NCBI RefSeq assembly: GCF_900129295.1
Contig: NZ_FQUU01000008.1
Coordinates: 62,001-126,000, forward strand
Reading direction: 5' to 3'
Source: Flavisolibacter ginsengisoli DSM 18119
GTDB lineage: Bacteria > Bacteroidota > Bacteroidia > Chitinophagales > Chitinophagaceae
Length of the DNA: 64,000 nt
Program-made: the position numbers and the translations under genes
Notes under the pieces: model-generated
Seen by the model: the letters and a program-made list of their open reading frames with translations, nothing else
The model's database searches: none
Told to the model about the DNA's origin: nothing
In this document: positions 9,946-20,207 of the stretch, in pieces
Numbering within the stretch: the stretch's first letter is position 1
How the letters are laid out: each line of letters begins with the position of its first letter

Positions 9946-10338
9946 ATGACTAAGACAAAAAATCAACTATTACTTAGAAAAGATGATTACGATATATTAA
10001 TTAACTGCATCAGAAGTGGCCAGGGCAAGACTGCCTTTGATCATCAGAATATAGAAGAACTGGAATCTGAATTAAAAAAGGCAAGACTGGTGCCGAAAGA
10101 TCAATTTCCTGGAAATGTAGTGCGGCTCAATTCCAGGGTCGTCATTAAGGAAGATAGTGGCAAGCAAATGGAATTAATGGTTGTCATTCCAGAACAGGCA
10201 AATATCAAAGAAAGAAAGATCTCAGTAATGGCCCCTATAGGAACAGCGCTCCTGGGATTTAAACAAGGCGAAAAAATTGCCTGGGAAGTACCCTCAGGCA
10301 AAAAGACTTTTACTATTGTAAAGGTTGTAAATGAATAA
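9946..10338 (+). CDS. GreA/GreB-family (Rnk-like) transcription elongation factor domain protein
   Basis: A 130-residue cytoplasmic protein with a short N-terminal helical part (LRKDDYDILINCIR) and a C-terminal GreA/GreB FKBP-like domain (VVIPEQANIKERKISVMAPIGTALLGFKQGEKIAWEVPSG, interrupted here only for length). The family binds RNA polymerase; Rnk-type members lack the long Gre coiled coil, as here. The frame is open from 9871, but the added 25 residues are unlike the family, and the ATG at 9946 starting MTKTKNQLLL fits the domain boundary. A strong terminator follows 24 nt after the stop. Confidence 0.8.
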   Translation: MTKTKNQLLLRKDDYDILINCIRSGQGKTAFDHQNIEELESELKKARLVPKDQFPGNVVRLNSRVVIKEDSGKQMELMVVIPEQANIKERKISVMAPIGTALLGFKQGEKIAWEVPSGKKTFTIVKVVNE

Positions 10339-10362
10339 CACCTATCATATTCTCATTACAAT

Positions 10363-10385
10363 AATGGCTCCCTGAAGGAGCCATT
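10363..10385. terminator. Bidirectional terminator between the GreA-like gene and tex
   Basis: Nine-base stem AATGGCTCC / GGAGCCATT with a 5-nt loop CTGAA, followed on the plus strand by TTATTTCTTT. It sits between convergent genes and can serve both. Confidence 0.8.
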
Positions 10386-10412
10386 TTATTTCTTTAAATT
10401 ATACCGGTAAGC

Positions 10413-12683
10413 CTAATCATTAAATTTCTTCTTAAGCTCCATAAGCTTGCTCTGAAATGGATTTAAAGGTTCTGGTTTTTTGCTGGTTGGTTTATTAACC
10501 TGAGGCCCTTTTCTTTCTAATCCAGTTTTTACTCCTTTGGCTTCCTGGCGGTTCTCATCTTTCATGGTTAAAGCGATACGCTTTCTGTTCACATCAACTT
10601 CAGTGATAGTCACCATTACTTTCTGGTTCAATTTCACTACCTCGTTTGGATCAGAAATAAAACGATTGCTTAATTGTGATAGGTGCACCAATCCATCTTG
10701 TTTTACACCTATATCTACGAAAGCCCCAAAATTTGTAATGTTTGTCACTATCCCTGGTACTTTCATGCCTACTTTCAGATCTCCTATAGATTTAATTGTT
10801 TCGTCAAATCTGAACTCCTCAATTTGTTCACGGGGGTCTCTGCCGGGCTTCTCTAATTCTTTCAGTATATCATCAATTGTAAATTCGCCGATGGTTTCAG
10901 AAATATATTGTTTTCGGTTGATCTGCTTTCTCAATTCCGATTTCCTAATCAGGTCTTCCAGGGTAGCCTGTACATCCCTGGCCATCTTTTCTACCACCTC
11001 GTAACTTTCCGGATGCACTGAGGAATTGTCCAGTGGATTTTGTGCATTTGGTATTCTTAAAAAACCAGCACATTGTTCAAATGTCTTTGGGCCCATCAGT
11101 GAAACCTTCTTTAATTCTTCCCTGCTTTTAAATGCTCCATGCTGCAAACGATATTGCACTATATTGTTGGCAAGGGTGGAAGTTATTCCTGATACATATT
11201 GCAATAAATGCTTGGAAGCAGTGTTTACGTCCACTCCTACAAAGTTCACAGCGCTTTCCACCACCCTATCCAATGCCTGTTTTAATTTTACCTGGTTTAC
11301 ATCATGCTGGTACTGGCCAACACCTATGGACTTGGGATCGATCTTTACCAATTCACTTAATGGATCAAGCAGCCTTCTGCCAATGCTAACAGCACCACGC
11401 ACTGTAACATCATGGTCAGGGAATTCTTCCCTTGCCACTTCCGAGGCTGAATAGATAGAAGCTCCACTTTCATTTACCTGGAATATCATTACATGTTTGC
11501 CAAAGTCAATGCTACGCACCAATTGTTCCGTTTCCCGTCCGGCAGTGCCATTGCCTATTCCTATTGCTTCAATTTCATATTTATCTACCAGATGTTTTAA
11601 TTCAGCAACGCTTTCCTGCCATTGATTTTGTGGTGGATGAGGATAAATGGCAGTATTATATACAAGATTTCCCTGGGCATCCAGGCAAACCAGTTTGCAA
11701 CCAGTACGGTATCCCGGATCAAGCGCAAGGACTTTTTTAGAGCCTAATGGTGAAGCCAGCAGAAGCTGGCGCAGATTTTCTGTAAACACATGAATGGCTT
11801 CTTCATCTGCCTTATTCTTACTTAACAAACGGAATTCGTTTTCAATAGAAGATTTCAGTAACCGGTTATAAGAATCTTCTATAGCTTTTTTAACTTCAGC
11901 TGAAGCAGCATTAGAGGCTTTTACAAAAATTCTTTCCAGCTCTTCAATTGCCAATTGTTTTTCTACACTGATATCCATCATCAGGTAACCTTCCTTTTCT
12001 CCACGCCTGATAGCCAATAGCCTGTGGGAAGGACATTGTGAAAGTGATTCTTTACACTCGAAGTAATCCCTGTACTTCTGGGCATCTTCCTCATCCTTCT
12101 TTGTAGATATAACCTTGGAGGTTACGGCAGCTGTTTCTGTAAATAGTTGCCTGACTTTTGCCCTGGCCTGCTCGTGCTCACTAATCCATTCAGCAATGAT
12201 ATCCCGGGCACCCTGCAAGGCTTCCTTTGAATCTTTCACATCATCTTTGATAAATTTAAGAGCTTCAGCTTCCACATCCCCGGCCATTTGTTCAAAAATG
12301 AGTTTGGCTAAAGGTTCAAGGCCTTTTTCAATAGCCTGGGTAGCCCTTGTTTTGCGTTTAGGCTTATAAGGAAGGTAAATGTCTTCCAGTTCAGTAGCAC
12401 TATAACAATCCTCAATTCTTGTTTTTAATTGAGGGGTGAGTTTGCCCAGTTCTTCGATCGTCTTCAAGACGGTTTCCTTTCGCTTATCCAGCTCTTTAAA
12501 ATAACTGATCTCCTCTACAACGTTACCAATAACTACTTCATCAAGGTTACCTGTAACTTCCTTTCTGTACCGTGCCATAAACGGAATAGTAGCTCCTTCA
12601 CTCTGTAACTGATCAATGCTATTTACCTGTTTTACTGCCAGGTTTAACTTTCCCGCAATTTGTTGTATGTATTTAAGCTCCAT
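10413..12683 (-). CDS. tex: Tex-family RNA-binding transcription accessory protein
   Basis: 756 residues, the usual length. The order of parts fits Tex: a helical N-terminal domain, a YqgF/RNase H-like domain near 325-450 (VLALDPGYRTGCKL, AIGIGNGTAGRETE), helix-hairpin-helix repeats near 490-570 (VNTASKHLLQYVSGI), and a C-terminal S1 RNA-binding domain near 645-715 (GIVTNITNFGAFVDIGVKQD). The tail is basic and Lys-rich. Tex proteins act on transcription or RNA in the cytoplasm; the precise role is not settled. ATG at 12683, with a TAGATTTG box 36 nt upstream on this strand. Confidence 0.95.
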   Translation of the reverse strand: MELKYIQQIAGKLNLAVKQVNSIDQLQSEGATIPFMARYRKEVTGNLDEVVIGNVVEEISYFKELDKRKETVLKTIEELGKLTPQLKTRIEDCYSATELEDIYLPYKPKRKTRATQAIEKGLEPLAKLIFEQMAGDVEAEALKFIKDDVKDSKEALQGARDIIAEWISEHEQARAKVRQLFTETAAVTSKVISTKKDEEDAQKYRDYFECKESLSQCPSHRLLAIRRGEKEGYLMMDISVEKQLAIEELERIFVKASNAASAEVKKAIEDSYNRLLKSSIENEFRLLSKNKADEEAIHVFTENLRQLLLASPLGSKKVLALDPGYRTGCKLVCLDAQGNLVYNTAIYPHPPQNQWQESVAELKHLVDKYEIEAIGIGNGTAGRETEQLVRSIDFGKHVMIFQVNESGASIYSASEVAREEFPDHDVTVRGAVSIGRRLLDPLSELVKIDPKSIGVGQYQHDVNQVKLKQALDRVVESAVNFVGVDVNTASKHLLQYVSGITSTLANNIVQYRLQHGAFKSREELKKVSLMGPKTFEQCAGFLRIPNAQNPLDNSSVHPESYEVVEKMARDVQATLEDLIRKSELRKQINRKQYISETIGEFTIDDILKELEKPGRDPREQIEEFRFDETIKSIGDLKVGMKVPGIVTNITNFGAFVDIGVKQDGLVHLSQLSNRFISDPNEVVKLNQKVMVTITEVDVNRKRIALTMKDENRQEAKGVKTGLERKGPQVNKPTSKKPEPLNPFQSKLMELKKKFND

Positions 12684-13025
12684 AGCTCACTTATTATAGG
12701 ATATTAATTGTAAGGGCTGCAAATCTAAAGGAAGCAGGGAATAATAAAATTTAGATTCTTTCAAATGGAGTAACTATACTACAGTAAGTAAATTATCCCT
12801 GAAGGCTTTGATTGCTAAGTGTAATCCTTTAGTTCAGGTTCTTCCTCTAATATGCTATGAATAATTTAATACAAATACCACCTTAATAACCAATCCATTA
12901 TTCTTAGTCAAATTTTGTTAATAAAGGTTAAAGACTGTTATGTATTAGCACTTAATACTGCCATTACTGTTGTAAATTACCCCCCTCATTGACTGCCTCA
13001 TTTACCTAACAATTAAAAATAGAAC
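12684..13025. other. Divergent promoter region between tex and the metalloprotease
   Basis: 342 bp, A+T-rich, no ORF supported. It holds the tex -7 box at 12720-12727. The plus-strand promoter of the protease gene could not be placed with confidence. Confidence 0.4.
12720..12727 (-). promoter_or_regulatory. Bacteroidota -7 box TAGATTTG for tex
   Basis: Reverse-strand match to TAnnTTTG, 36 nt before the tex ATG, giving a leader of roughly 30 nt. Confidence 0.4.
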
Positions 13026-15590
13026 ATGAATCGTCGCGTTGCTGTTGCTGTTGCAACCAGCTTACTGTTTTCATCTACCTTAACCTTTGCCCAGGAAACA
13101 CCTGCGCGTCCAGGTTCAGGAACTGTTACCCCTGGCAATTTTCCAGGATCTGGAAAGACTACTTCAAATAATAATGGGCCTAAGCCATATGCTGAAGTAA
13201 TTACTTCAAAAGCCAAAACAGATAAAGGATTATTTACCACTCACAGAGTGGAAGACAAATACTATTTTGACATTCCTGATTCTCTTCTTAACAGGGATAT
13301 CCTTGTAGTTAACCGCATTTCAAAAGCACCCGCCGGCGCACGTGCAGGATTTCTGGGTTATGCAGGAGACCAGATCTCAGATAATGTTATTTCCTTCGAA
13401 AAAGGCCCTAATAACAAGATTTTCCTCAGAAATATTTCTTACCAGGAAGTAGGAAGAGATTCTGCAGGCATGTTCCAGTCTGTTCGTAATTCCAACCTCC
13501 AACCTATTGCCGCTTCTTTTGATATCAAAGCGTTTTCAAAGGATTCGCTTACCAATACAAAAGGCTCTGTAATAGAAATGACAGATTATATAATGGGAGA
13601 TAATGATGTTCTTTTCTTTGATGCCCGCACCAAAAGAGCACTGGGACTTAATGCCTATCAGAAAGAGAACTCTTATATAAATGACGTAAGATCTTATCCA
13701 AAGAATATCGAAATCAAAACAGTAAAGACTTATATCCGATCCCAGGCACCAGCATTTGGATCAGGCTCGCCTGCTGCATCTTTTGGGCCTTCCGCAGGAA
13801 CGCCAACTACCTTTGAATTGAATAGCTCCATGGTTTTATTGCCCTCTACCGCAATGAAACCACGTTATTTTGATCCAAGAGTTGGATTCTTTGCAACAGG
13901 ATATACAGATTTTGACGCCAATCCCCAGGGAGTGGAAGAAATAAGGATGGTTACACGTTGGAGGCTTGAACCTAAGCCAGGGGATGTAGATAAGTATTTA
14001 AGAGGCGAATTGGTGGAACCTCAAAAACAGATCGTTTACTATATTGACCCTGCAACGCCAAGGAAATGGGTTCCATACCTCATCGCTGGTGTAAACGACT
14101 GGAATGCGGCCTTTGAAAAAGCCGGCTGGAAAAACGCGATCGTTGCAAAACTCCCTCCTACTGATGATTCTTCCTGGAGCCTTGAAGGTGCAGGATATTC
14201 AGCAATTGTATACAAACCATCCGATGTAGCTAATGCCAGTGGCCCCCACGTTCACGACCCAAGAAGTGGCGAGATCCTGGAATCGCATATAAACTGGTAC
14301 CACAATGTCATGAACCTTGTTCGTGACTGGTATTTTGTACAAACGGCAGCCGTAGACCCACGGGCAAGGTCACTTAGATTTCCTGATTCTTTAATGGGCC
14401 AACTGATACGTTTTGTTTCCTCACATGAGGTAGGTCATACATTGGGTTTGCGCCATAACTATGGATCGTCTTCAACCGTGCCTGTAGAAAACCTTCGCAA
14501 TAAAGCCTGGGTAGAAGCAAATGGACATACTCCTTCTATCATGGATTATGCCCGCTTTAACTATGTAGCTCAACCCGAGGACCATATTTCTGAAGTGGGT
14601 TTATTCCCTCGTATTGGCGACTATGATAAATGGGCCATTGAATGGGGTTATAGGTGGACACCGCCTTCTGTTACACCTGAACAGGAAGTGGCTTTAATGA
14701 ACAAAAAAACTATAGAGAAGCTTAAAGACAAGCGCTATTGGTTTGGCACAGAAACAGACCCTGATGATCCACGTGCACAAAATGAAGACCTTGGTGATAA
14801 TGCTATCACTGCAAGTAATTATGGTATAAAGAATCTGAAGCGTATTGTTGTGCAACTTCCGGAGTGGACAAAAGAACCCAATAAAGATTATTCAGGATTA
14901 AATGAGTTATATGGCCAGGTAGTAACCCAATTCAACAGGTATATGGGTCATGTGGCTAAAAATATAGGAGGCATAGAAACCACTCCTAAAATGGTTGAAG
15001 AACAGGGAACAGTGGTGGAATTTGTTTCACGCAGCAAGCAAAAAGAAGCTATGCAGTTTCTACAGTTACAATTATTCCAGACACCAAAATGGATTGTTGA
15101 TAATACCATTTCTGATTATACTGGCAGCAACAGGCTTACTACCATTAGTAATGTTCAGAATAATATATTAGGACGCCTGATTAATAACAACACGTTCAAT
15201 AAGCTTTTCCGTTTCGAAGAAGAAAATAAAAACGCTTACACAGCAACGGAAATGCTTACTGATCTGAGGAAAGGGATATGGAGCGAAATTGCAATTCATA
15301 AACCTGTAGATATTTACCGCAGGAGCCTGCAAAAATCCTTTGTAGAGAGCTTGAATAAGATCATTAATCCTGACCAGGCCGGATCATCTATTGTCCTGAC
15401 ACCTATAGGATTTTCAGCACCTTCATCCAGCAGTAAAACCTCAGATGCTATTTCTATTGCCAAGGCGCAGTTAAGAACGCTTTCAGCAGAAATCAAAGCT
15501 GCTCTTCCAGCTTATAAAGATGCCAATACCAGGGCACATTTACTGGATGTTCAGGATCGTATTACCGAGGCTTTGAACCCAAAAGATTAA
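13026..15590 (+). CDS. Secreted zinc-dependent metalloprotease (metzincin-type, DUF5117/DUF5118 architecture)
   Basis: 854-residue exported protease. A signal peptide (about 1-22, ending TFAQ) precedes an N-terminal region of about 300 residues of the DUF5118/DUF5117 kind (YFDIPDSLLNRDILVVNR). The catalytic domain has HEVGHTLGLRH at residues 467-477, the metzincin zinc signature HExxHxxGxxH (His467, His471, His477 as ligands, Glu468 as base). A Met-turn candidate follows in SIMDYARF. The C-terminal region holds a long helical part. Related proteins are common in Bacteroidota, acting in the periplasm, at the surface or extracellularly; no type IX sorting domain is evident at the C-terminus. 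Natural substrates are unknown. The gene stands alone, ending at a strong bidirectional terminator. Confidence 0.9.
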   Translation: MNRRVAVAVATSLLFSSTLTFAQETPARPGSGTVTPGNFPGSGKTTSNNNGPKPYAEVITSKAKTDKGLFTTHRVEDKYYFDIPDSLLNRDILVVNRISKAPAGARAGFLGYAGDQISDNVISFEKGPNNKIFLRNISYQEVGRDSAGMFQSVRNSNLQPIAASFDIKAFSKDSLTNTKGSVIEMTDYIMGDNDVLFFDARTKRALGLNAYQKENSYINDVRSYPKNIEIKTVKTYIRSQAPAFGSGSPAASFGPSAGTPTTFELNSSMVLLPSTAMKPRYFDPRVGFFATGYTDFDANPQGVEEIRMVTRWRLEPKPGDVDKYLRGELVEPQKQIVYYIDPATPRKWVPYLIAGVNDWNAAFEKAGWKNAIVAKLPPTDDSSWSLEGAGYSAIVYKPSDVANASGPHVHDPRSGEILESHINWYHNVMNLVRDWYFVQTAAVDPRARSLRFPDSLMGQLIRFVSSHEVGHTLGLRHNYGSSSTVPVENLRNKAWVEANGHTPSIMDYARFNYVAQPEDHISEVGLFPRIGDYDKWAIEWGYRWTPPSVTPEQEVALMNKKTIEKLKDKRYWFGTETDPDDPRAQNEDLGDNAITASNYGIKNLKRIVVQLPEWTKEPNKDYSGLNELYGQVVTQFNRYMGHVAKNIGGIETTPKMVEEQGTVVEFVSRSKQKEAMQFLQLQLFQTPKWIVDNTISDYTGSNRLTTISNVQNNILGRLINNNTFNKLFRFEEENKNAYTATEMLTDLRKGIWSEIAIHKPVDIYRRSLQKSFVESLNKIINPDQAGSSIVLTPIGFSAPSSSSKTSDAISIAKAQLRTLSAEIKAALPAYKDANTRAHLLDVQDRITEALNPKD

Positions 15591-15626
15591 TGTCAGGATA
15601 TGATCACTACTTACCGTGATTAATAT

Positions 15627-15666
15627 AAACTAAAAAGCACCCGGCGATCCGGGTGCTTTTTAGTTT
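15627..15666. terminator. Strong bidirectional terminator
   Basis: Perfect 18-bp stem whose core is GCACCCGG / CCGGGTGC with loop CGAT and flanking A and T tracts on each side. It lies between the convergent protease and glnS genes and can terminate both. Confidence 0.92.
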
Positions 15667-15683
15667 AAAAGACAATTTCAATA

Positions 15684-17354
15684 CTATCCTTTCAAAGGTG
15701 TGGCCTGCCCTGGCTTCCACGAATCTTTGAGGCTTACAGTTCTATTAAAGACCAACCTGCTATATGTATCCTTATTATCCAGGGTAAAATAACCCTTACG
15801 CAGGAACTGGTAGCGCTCATTGATCCTGGCATTCTTTAAAGCTGGCTCTGCAAAAGCTGTTGCCACCGTGTGCAGGGAATTATCATTGATATATTCTTTA
15901 AAGTCTCCCTCTTCGCTTGAAGGATCTTCAACCTTGAATAAACGGTCATACAATCGCACTTCTGCAGTAACTGCATTCTTTACTTCAACCCAATGCAATG
16001 TTCCTTTTACATTAATTCCTGATGTATCATGCCCACTGCGGCTTTCTGGAATATAGGTACAGTGTACTTCAGTCACATTGCCTGAATCATCTTTCACCAC
16101 TTCATCACAACGAATAATGTAAGCATATTTAAGCCTTACCATTCCGCCAGGAAACAATCGGAAATATTTCTTTGGAGGATTTTCCATAAAATCCTCTCTT
16201 TCGATGTACAACTCTTTTCCAAAAGGAATTTTTCTTGTCCCGCTATTTTCATCTTCTGGATTATCCTCTCCCTCCAGCCATTGGGTTTCTTCTGCAAAAT
16301 TTGTTATGATCACCTTTAGCGGATCAAAAACCACCATTCTCCTTAATGCTATTTTATTCAAATGTTCACGTACACAGAACTCAAGCAATCCAACATCACT
16401 TACATTTTCTCTTTTTGCAATGCCTACACGATCACAAAAATCACGTATAGCTTCAGGGGTATACCCCCTTCTGCGCATCCCACTAATGGTTGGCATTCTA
16501 GGGTCATCCCATCCATCTACATGCTTTTCATTCACCAATTGCAGTAGTTTCCTTTTACTCATTACTGTATAGGTGAGATTGCGCCTGGCAAATTCATATT
16601 GATGCGAAGGGTAGATCTCCAGTTTTTCTATCAGCCAATTGTATAATTCACGATGCGGTACAAACTCAAGCGTGCAAATAGAATGGGTTACTTTTTCAAT
16701 GCTGTCGCTTTGCCCGTGGGCAAAGTCATACATAGGATAAATACACCACTTATCCCCTGTCCTGTGATGATGCGCATGTTTGATGCGGTACAATACAGGA
16801 TCTCTCATCAGCATATTTGGATGCGCCATATCAATCCTGGCTCTTAAGGTTTTAGAACCATCAGGAAACTCTCCTGCTTTCATTCTTTGAAACAGGTCCA
16901 GGTTTTCAGCAATACTACGATCGCGGTATTTACTGTTTTTCCCTGGTTCAGTGGGGGTACCTTTAAGAGAGGCTATTTCCTCCGATGTAGAATCGTCCAC
17001 ATAAGCCAGTCCTTTATTAATAAGCTTTACAGCATATTCATACAATTCATCAAAATAATCCGAAGCATAGTGCTCATTCTGCCATTCAAAACCCAGCCAC
17101 TTGATATCTTCCTTAATACTATCTACATATTCTGTGTCCTCAGTTACCGGGTTGGTATCATCAAACCTTAAGTTTGTATATCCAGGGAATTTTTTTGTAA
17201 GCCCGAAATTCAGGCAAATGCTGGTGGCATGACCCATGTGCAGGTACCCATTTGGTTCAGGAGGAAACCTTGTAACTATAGATTTATACTTTCCGCTTTC
17301 CAGGTCTTCTTCAACTATTTCTTCTATAAAATTCAAATGCTTTTCTTCACTCAT
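15684..17354 (-). CDS. glnS: Glutamine--tRNA ligase
   Basis: Class I aminoacyl-tRNA synthetase charging tRNA-Gln with glutamine in the cytoplasm. 556 residues, normal for bacterial GlnRS. The HIGH-type motif appears as [13 protein letters not shown] near residue 31 and the KMSKS-type loop as VMSKRK. The anticodon-binding beta-barrels occupy the C-terminal 200 residues ([20 protein letters not shown]). GlnRS rather than GluRS is indicated by [13 protein letters not shown] and the overall length. Start ATG at 17354; a TATCTTTG box lies 22 nt upstream. Confidence 0.96.
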   Translation of the reverse strand: MSEEKHLNFIEEIVEEDLESGKYKSIVTRFPPEPNGYLHMGHATSICLNFGLTKKFPGYTNLRFDDTNPVTEDTEYVDSIKEDIKWLGFEWQNEHYASDYFDELYEYAVKLINKGLAYVDDSTSEEIASLKGTPTEPGKNSKYRDRSIAENLDLFQRMKAGEFPDGSKTLRARIDMAHPNMLMRDPVLYRIKHAHHHRTGDKWCIYPMYDFAHGQSDSIEKVTHSICTLEFVPHRELYNWLIEKLEIYPSHQYEFARRNLTYTVMSKRKLLQLVNEKHVDGWDDPRMPTISGMRRRGYTPEAIRDFCDRVGIAKRENVSDVGLLEFCVREHLNKIALRRMVVFDPLKVIITNFAEETQWLEGEDNPEDENSGTRKIPFGKELYIEREDFMENPPKKYFRLFPGGMVRLKYAYIIRCDEVVKDDSGNVTEVHCTYIPESRSGHDTSGINVKGTLHWVEVKNAVTAEVRLYDRLFKVEDPSSEEGDFKEYINDNSLHTVATAFAEPALKNARINERYQFLRKGYFTLDNKDTYSRLVFNRTVSLKDSWKPGQATPLKG

Positions 17355-17375
17355 ACTTAATTATTGTAGCGGGTG

Positions 17376-17383
17376 CAAAGATA
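17376..17383 (-). promoter_or_regulatory. Bacteroidota -7 box TATCTTTG for glnS
   Basis: Reverse-strand match to TAnnTTTG, 22 nt upstream of the glnS ATG, implying a leader of about 15 nt. Confidence 0.5.
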
Positions 17384-17499
17384 AGCCTATAGTATGTATA
17401 GGTGTAATTACTACCCCGCTATTCCCTCATTCAATACCTGAAATGGAAACTTTTAAACCTGCTGCCCTATTGTGTGTAAGTTTACTATAGAAAGCCCAT

Positions 17500-18198
17500 A
17501 TGAATATAAGCAGCTTTAAATTCCATGGAAATCTTAATGATTTTATGTATCTGCCGGACAGGGATAGAATTATCAAGTATTCATATTCAGGCCATCCCAC
17601 CCTTAAAGATGCTATAGAAGCAATAGGTGTCCCTCACCCGGAAATTGGTGAAATAAAGGCTAACGGGCAAATTGTTTCACTATCTGAACCTTTAGAAAAC
17701 ACATCTTTTATAGAGGTGTTTCCTTTTGATCAAATGGTAGATGTGCCCCTGAAATTTATCCTTGATGTGCATTTAGGAAAATTAGCCCGTTTGCTAAGGT
17801 TGCTGGGTTTCGATGTATGGTATGATAATCAATACCTGGATAAGGAAATTATAAACCTCATAAAAATAGAGCAAAGGATCGTCCTTACCCGGGATATAGG
17901 ACTATTAAAACAAAGAGCAGTAGTATGGGGATATTGGCTTCGGTCACAAAATTCTTTCAGGCAATTGAAAGAAGTCTTCGACAGGTATCAATTAAAAAAA
18001 AGCGTACAGCCATTTTCGCGTTGTCTCCTTTGCAATGGACTTCTTCATACAGTTCAAAAAATAAATGTGCTGAACCTTTTACCTTCCCGTACACAACTTT
18101 TTTACAATGAATTTTTCCAATGCCAGGATTGTAAAAAGGTATACTGGAAGGGTTCACATTATGAAAGGATGCTACAACAGGTAAAGGATTTTATTTAA
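17500..18198 (+). CDS. Ubiquitin-like / Mut7-C RNase domain protein
   Basis: 232 residues joining two domains. Residues about 1-80 are a beta-grasp ubiquitin-like (Ub-Mut7C) domain. Residues about 84-225 are a Mut7-C (DUF82) domain with a PIN-like nuclease core: FILDVHLGKLARLLR (Asp89) and VLTRDIGLL (Asp132). A zinc ribbon follows, with CLLC (Cys175, Cys178) and CQDC (Cys208, Cys211). The family is predicted to be an RNase; the cellular substrate is unknown. The fusion itself is a known architecture. The stop overlaps the stop region of the convergent transglutaminase gene by 4 bp, so neither has room for a terminator. Confidence 0.85.
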   Translation: MNISSFKFHGNLNDFMYLPDRDRIIKYSYSGHPTLKDAIEAIGVPHPEIGEIKANGQIVSLSEPLENTSFIEVFPFDQMVDVPLKFILDVHLGKLARLLRLLGFDVWYDNQYLDKEIINLIKIEQRIVLTRDIGLLKQRAVVWGYWLRSQNSFRQLKEVFDRYQLKKSVQPFSRCLLCNGLLHTVQKINVLNLLPSRTQLFYNEFFQCQDCKKVYWKGSHYERMLQQVKDFI

Positions 18199-19232
18199 TT
18201 CCTGCCCCATTCTTTTGTTCTTGCAGCCAATGCGCTTTTCAATTCAAGCCTGTAACGCATAATCACATCATTGTTATACATCACATTTATCCATTGCACA
18301 TTAGGTGTATTTACCCGGAAGGAATATTTCAAACTGTGAGGCGTGCTATCAGATGCCATAAGATAAACTTCATTGACATTTCTTTCAATAATTGAAGAAT
18401 CAAAAAAGGGATCAGGAGATATATGTTTATCCCTCGATTTGTTGGTAATATTCACTTCAATATGTACCGTGTCGCCCAGGTATGCTTCCACAATACCATT
18501 AGAAGGAGAAACTTCGCCAATACTGTACTTTATAAAAGATTTACAATGAAAAGGCATTTTGCGAAATTCAGGTATGGAAGGTGGGTTGTCCATTAGCGTC
18601 CAATACAAATCTTCGGGGTAATGATCACGAATAAATTGTTCCGGCGGAGTAAGAAAATAAGTGTCATTAAGGCGTTGCACATATTGATCGGAATAAGTAA
18701 AATAGCCGCTAGCCCAGGTAACGTCCAATAAGTGCCAAGCACTATCAATCATTATCGCATTCCATGAATGGTTGGAACTAAACTTTCTGTTTCCCTGCAT
18801 ATACCCACGCGCATAACCGGAAATTATTTCTGAGCGCAAACCTGCATGATCGCATAAGGCTTTAAAAAGCTTCGCATAGCCATCACAAACTGCCATTCTC
18901 TTTTTAAGCACTTTTATAGCCGTCATCTCAATTGCCGATTTCCATTCCATGGTAGTGTCCTCTGGCTCGACTGAGTACTTTGACGAACCATTTCTTCTCT
19001 GGCTGCTGATTACAAATGTATTGTACGATATATGCTGTGCCACCCAACTGAATATAGCCCGTACTTTATCTACATCCTTTGTGTACGGAGCTATTAGAAG
19101 CTTTGATAAGGAATCAGGTGTTGGCGCATCGATACTGCCTACCCTCCAGTCTATATTGCTATAGTTCGAAAGAGATTGTGCTCCGGCTGTTCCAATAATA
19201 CACATAAACCATATGCTTAACAAAAACCTCAT
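18195..19232 (-). CDS. Exported transglutaminase-like protein
   Basis: 345 residues with a signal peptide (ending GTAGAQ near residue 19). The transglutaminase-like cysteine-protease core shows the full triad: Cys116 in VCDGYAKLFKALC, His155 in NHSWNAI, Asp170 in HLLDVTW. A C-terminal beta-sandwich-like domain of about 130 residues follows. Members act as peptidases, amidases or crosslinkers in the periplasm; the substrate cannot be inferred. The gene converges on the Mut7-C gene with a 4-bp overlap. Confidence 0.85.
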   Translation of the reverse strand: MRFLLSIWFMCIIGTAGAQSLSNYSNIDWRVGSIDAPTPDSLSKLLIAPYTKDVDKVRAIFSWVAQHISYNTFVISSQRRNGSSKYSVEPEDTTMEWKSAIEMTAIKVLKKRMAVCDGYAKLFKALCDHAGLRSEIISGYARGYMQGNRKFSSNHSWNAIMIDSAWHLLDVTWASGYFTYSDQYVQRLNDTYFLTPPEQFIRDHYPEDLYWTLMDNPPSIPEFRKMPFHCKSFIKYSIGEVSPSNGIVEAYLGDTVHIEVNITNKSRDKHISPDPFFDSSIIERNVNEVYLMASDSTPHSLKYSFRVNTPNVQWINVMYNNDVIMRYRLELKSALAARTKEWGRN

Positions 19233-19521
19233 AAGTCCTTAACCCCGTTCATTTATGATTGTATTGCAATTTCAGGCTTATTTTAAAGTTACTTAAGATT
19301 TTAACAAGTCCTGATGAGGCTTATAAATGGTCTTTAAAAAAGATGACCGGCAGTAGTATTTGCCTGTTAATGTTTTTAACATGCTTCATACGTAAAAATC
19401 GGCATTTCGTCCATCTTACTATTTACTTCGAAGTATTTCCATATAAACTTTGTAACCAGAAATGAGAACAATACGTCTCATATTTAAACAAAGAATTTAA
19501 AAACAACCTAAACTTAATTTT

Positions 19522-19959
19522 ATGAAACGGATCATTATCACCCTTACACTTGTATTAACACTGGCCTCAACTTATAGTTTCGCCACTGATGTAAAAGTTT
19601 CAAGCACTATTATGCAATCTTTCAAGGCAAGGTTTGCTGATGCAGAAAATGTATCCTGGTCTGTGACCAATGGATTTTATGTAGCTGACTTCACCCTGGA
19701 TGACAAAAAACAATACGCTTATTTCAATCCTGAAGGCGATTTAACGGTAATAGCAGAACCACTAACAATTAACCAACTTTCAAAAAAACAACAAGCTAAT
19801 CTTCGTAAAAGCTATAGCAATTACACTGTGGTAGACGTGTATAAATTAACAGACAATGAAGATGTTAAATACTTTGTTGTAGTTGAAGACAGTTCAAAAA
19901 AGATCATTTTAAAAACAACTACAAGCACATGGGATGTGCTGCAGGCTTCCAATAAATAA
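19522..19959 (+). CDS. Small periplasmic PepSY-like protein
   Basis: 145 residues with a signal peptide (about 1-22, ending SFAT). The mature domain (FKARFADAENVSWSVTNGFY, then beta strands with YAYFNPEGDL) resembles the PepSY-like/DUF2874 beta-lactamase-inhibitor-like fold common in Bacteroidota envelopes. Function unknown; a binding or inhibitor role is often assumed for the fold. Single gene with a clear terminator 23 nt after the stop. Confidence 0.75.
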   Translation: MKRIIITLTLVLTLASTYSFATDVKVSSTIMQSFKARFADAENVSWSVTNGFYVADFTLDDKKQYAYFNPEGDLTVIAEPLTINQLSKKQQANLRKSYSNYTVVDVYKLTDNEDVKYFVVVEDSSKKIILKTTTSTWDVLQASNK

Positions 19960-19982
19960 TATACCTCTGCATATAAACCAAG

Positions 19983-20003
19983 ACCCCAGTCAAAGACTGG
20001 GGT
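19983..20003 (+). terminator. Rho-independent terminator
   Basis: Nine-base stem ACCCCAGTC / GACTGGGGT, loop AAA, followed by TTTTATTTATT; 23 nt after the PepSY-like gene. Confidence 0.9.
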
Positions 20004-20207
20004 TTTTATTTATTAATACATGCTATACAAACGTTTTTGGAAACAATAAAATGTGGCTGCTAAATGGAAGTAAGGATCATTTCTTTTTGTCGTAGTTGCT
20101 TTGACGAAAGGCAGAATGTTAAAAAAAGTAATTGAGAGCACATTCATTAAGCTACCAGGTTAAATACAAGTCTAATTCTTTTAACCAACCCTTAAATAAA
20201 CGGTAGT

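Noticed and set aside
10537-11454. Plus-strand frames of 155 and 142 residues inside tex
   Set aside because: They are antisense to well-conserved Tex domains and show no motif.
16204-16572. Plus-strand 122-residue frame inside glnS
   Set aside because: Antisense shadow of a conserved synthetase.
19259-19465. Plus-strand 68-residue frame upstream of the PepSY-like gene
   Set aside because: No signal peptide, promoter or family; its hydrophobic start looks like A+T-rich chance sequence.
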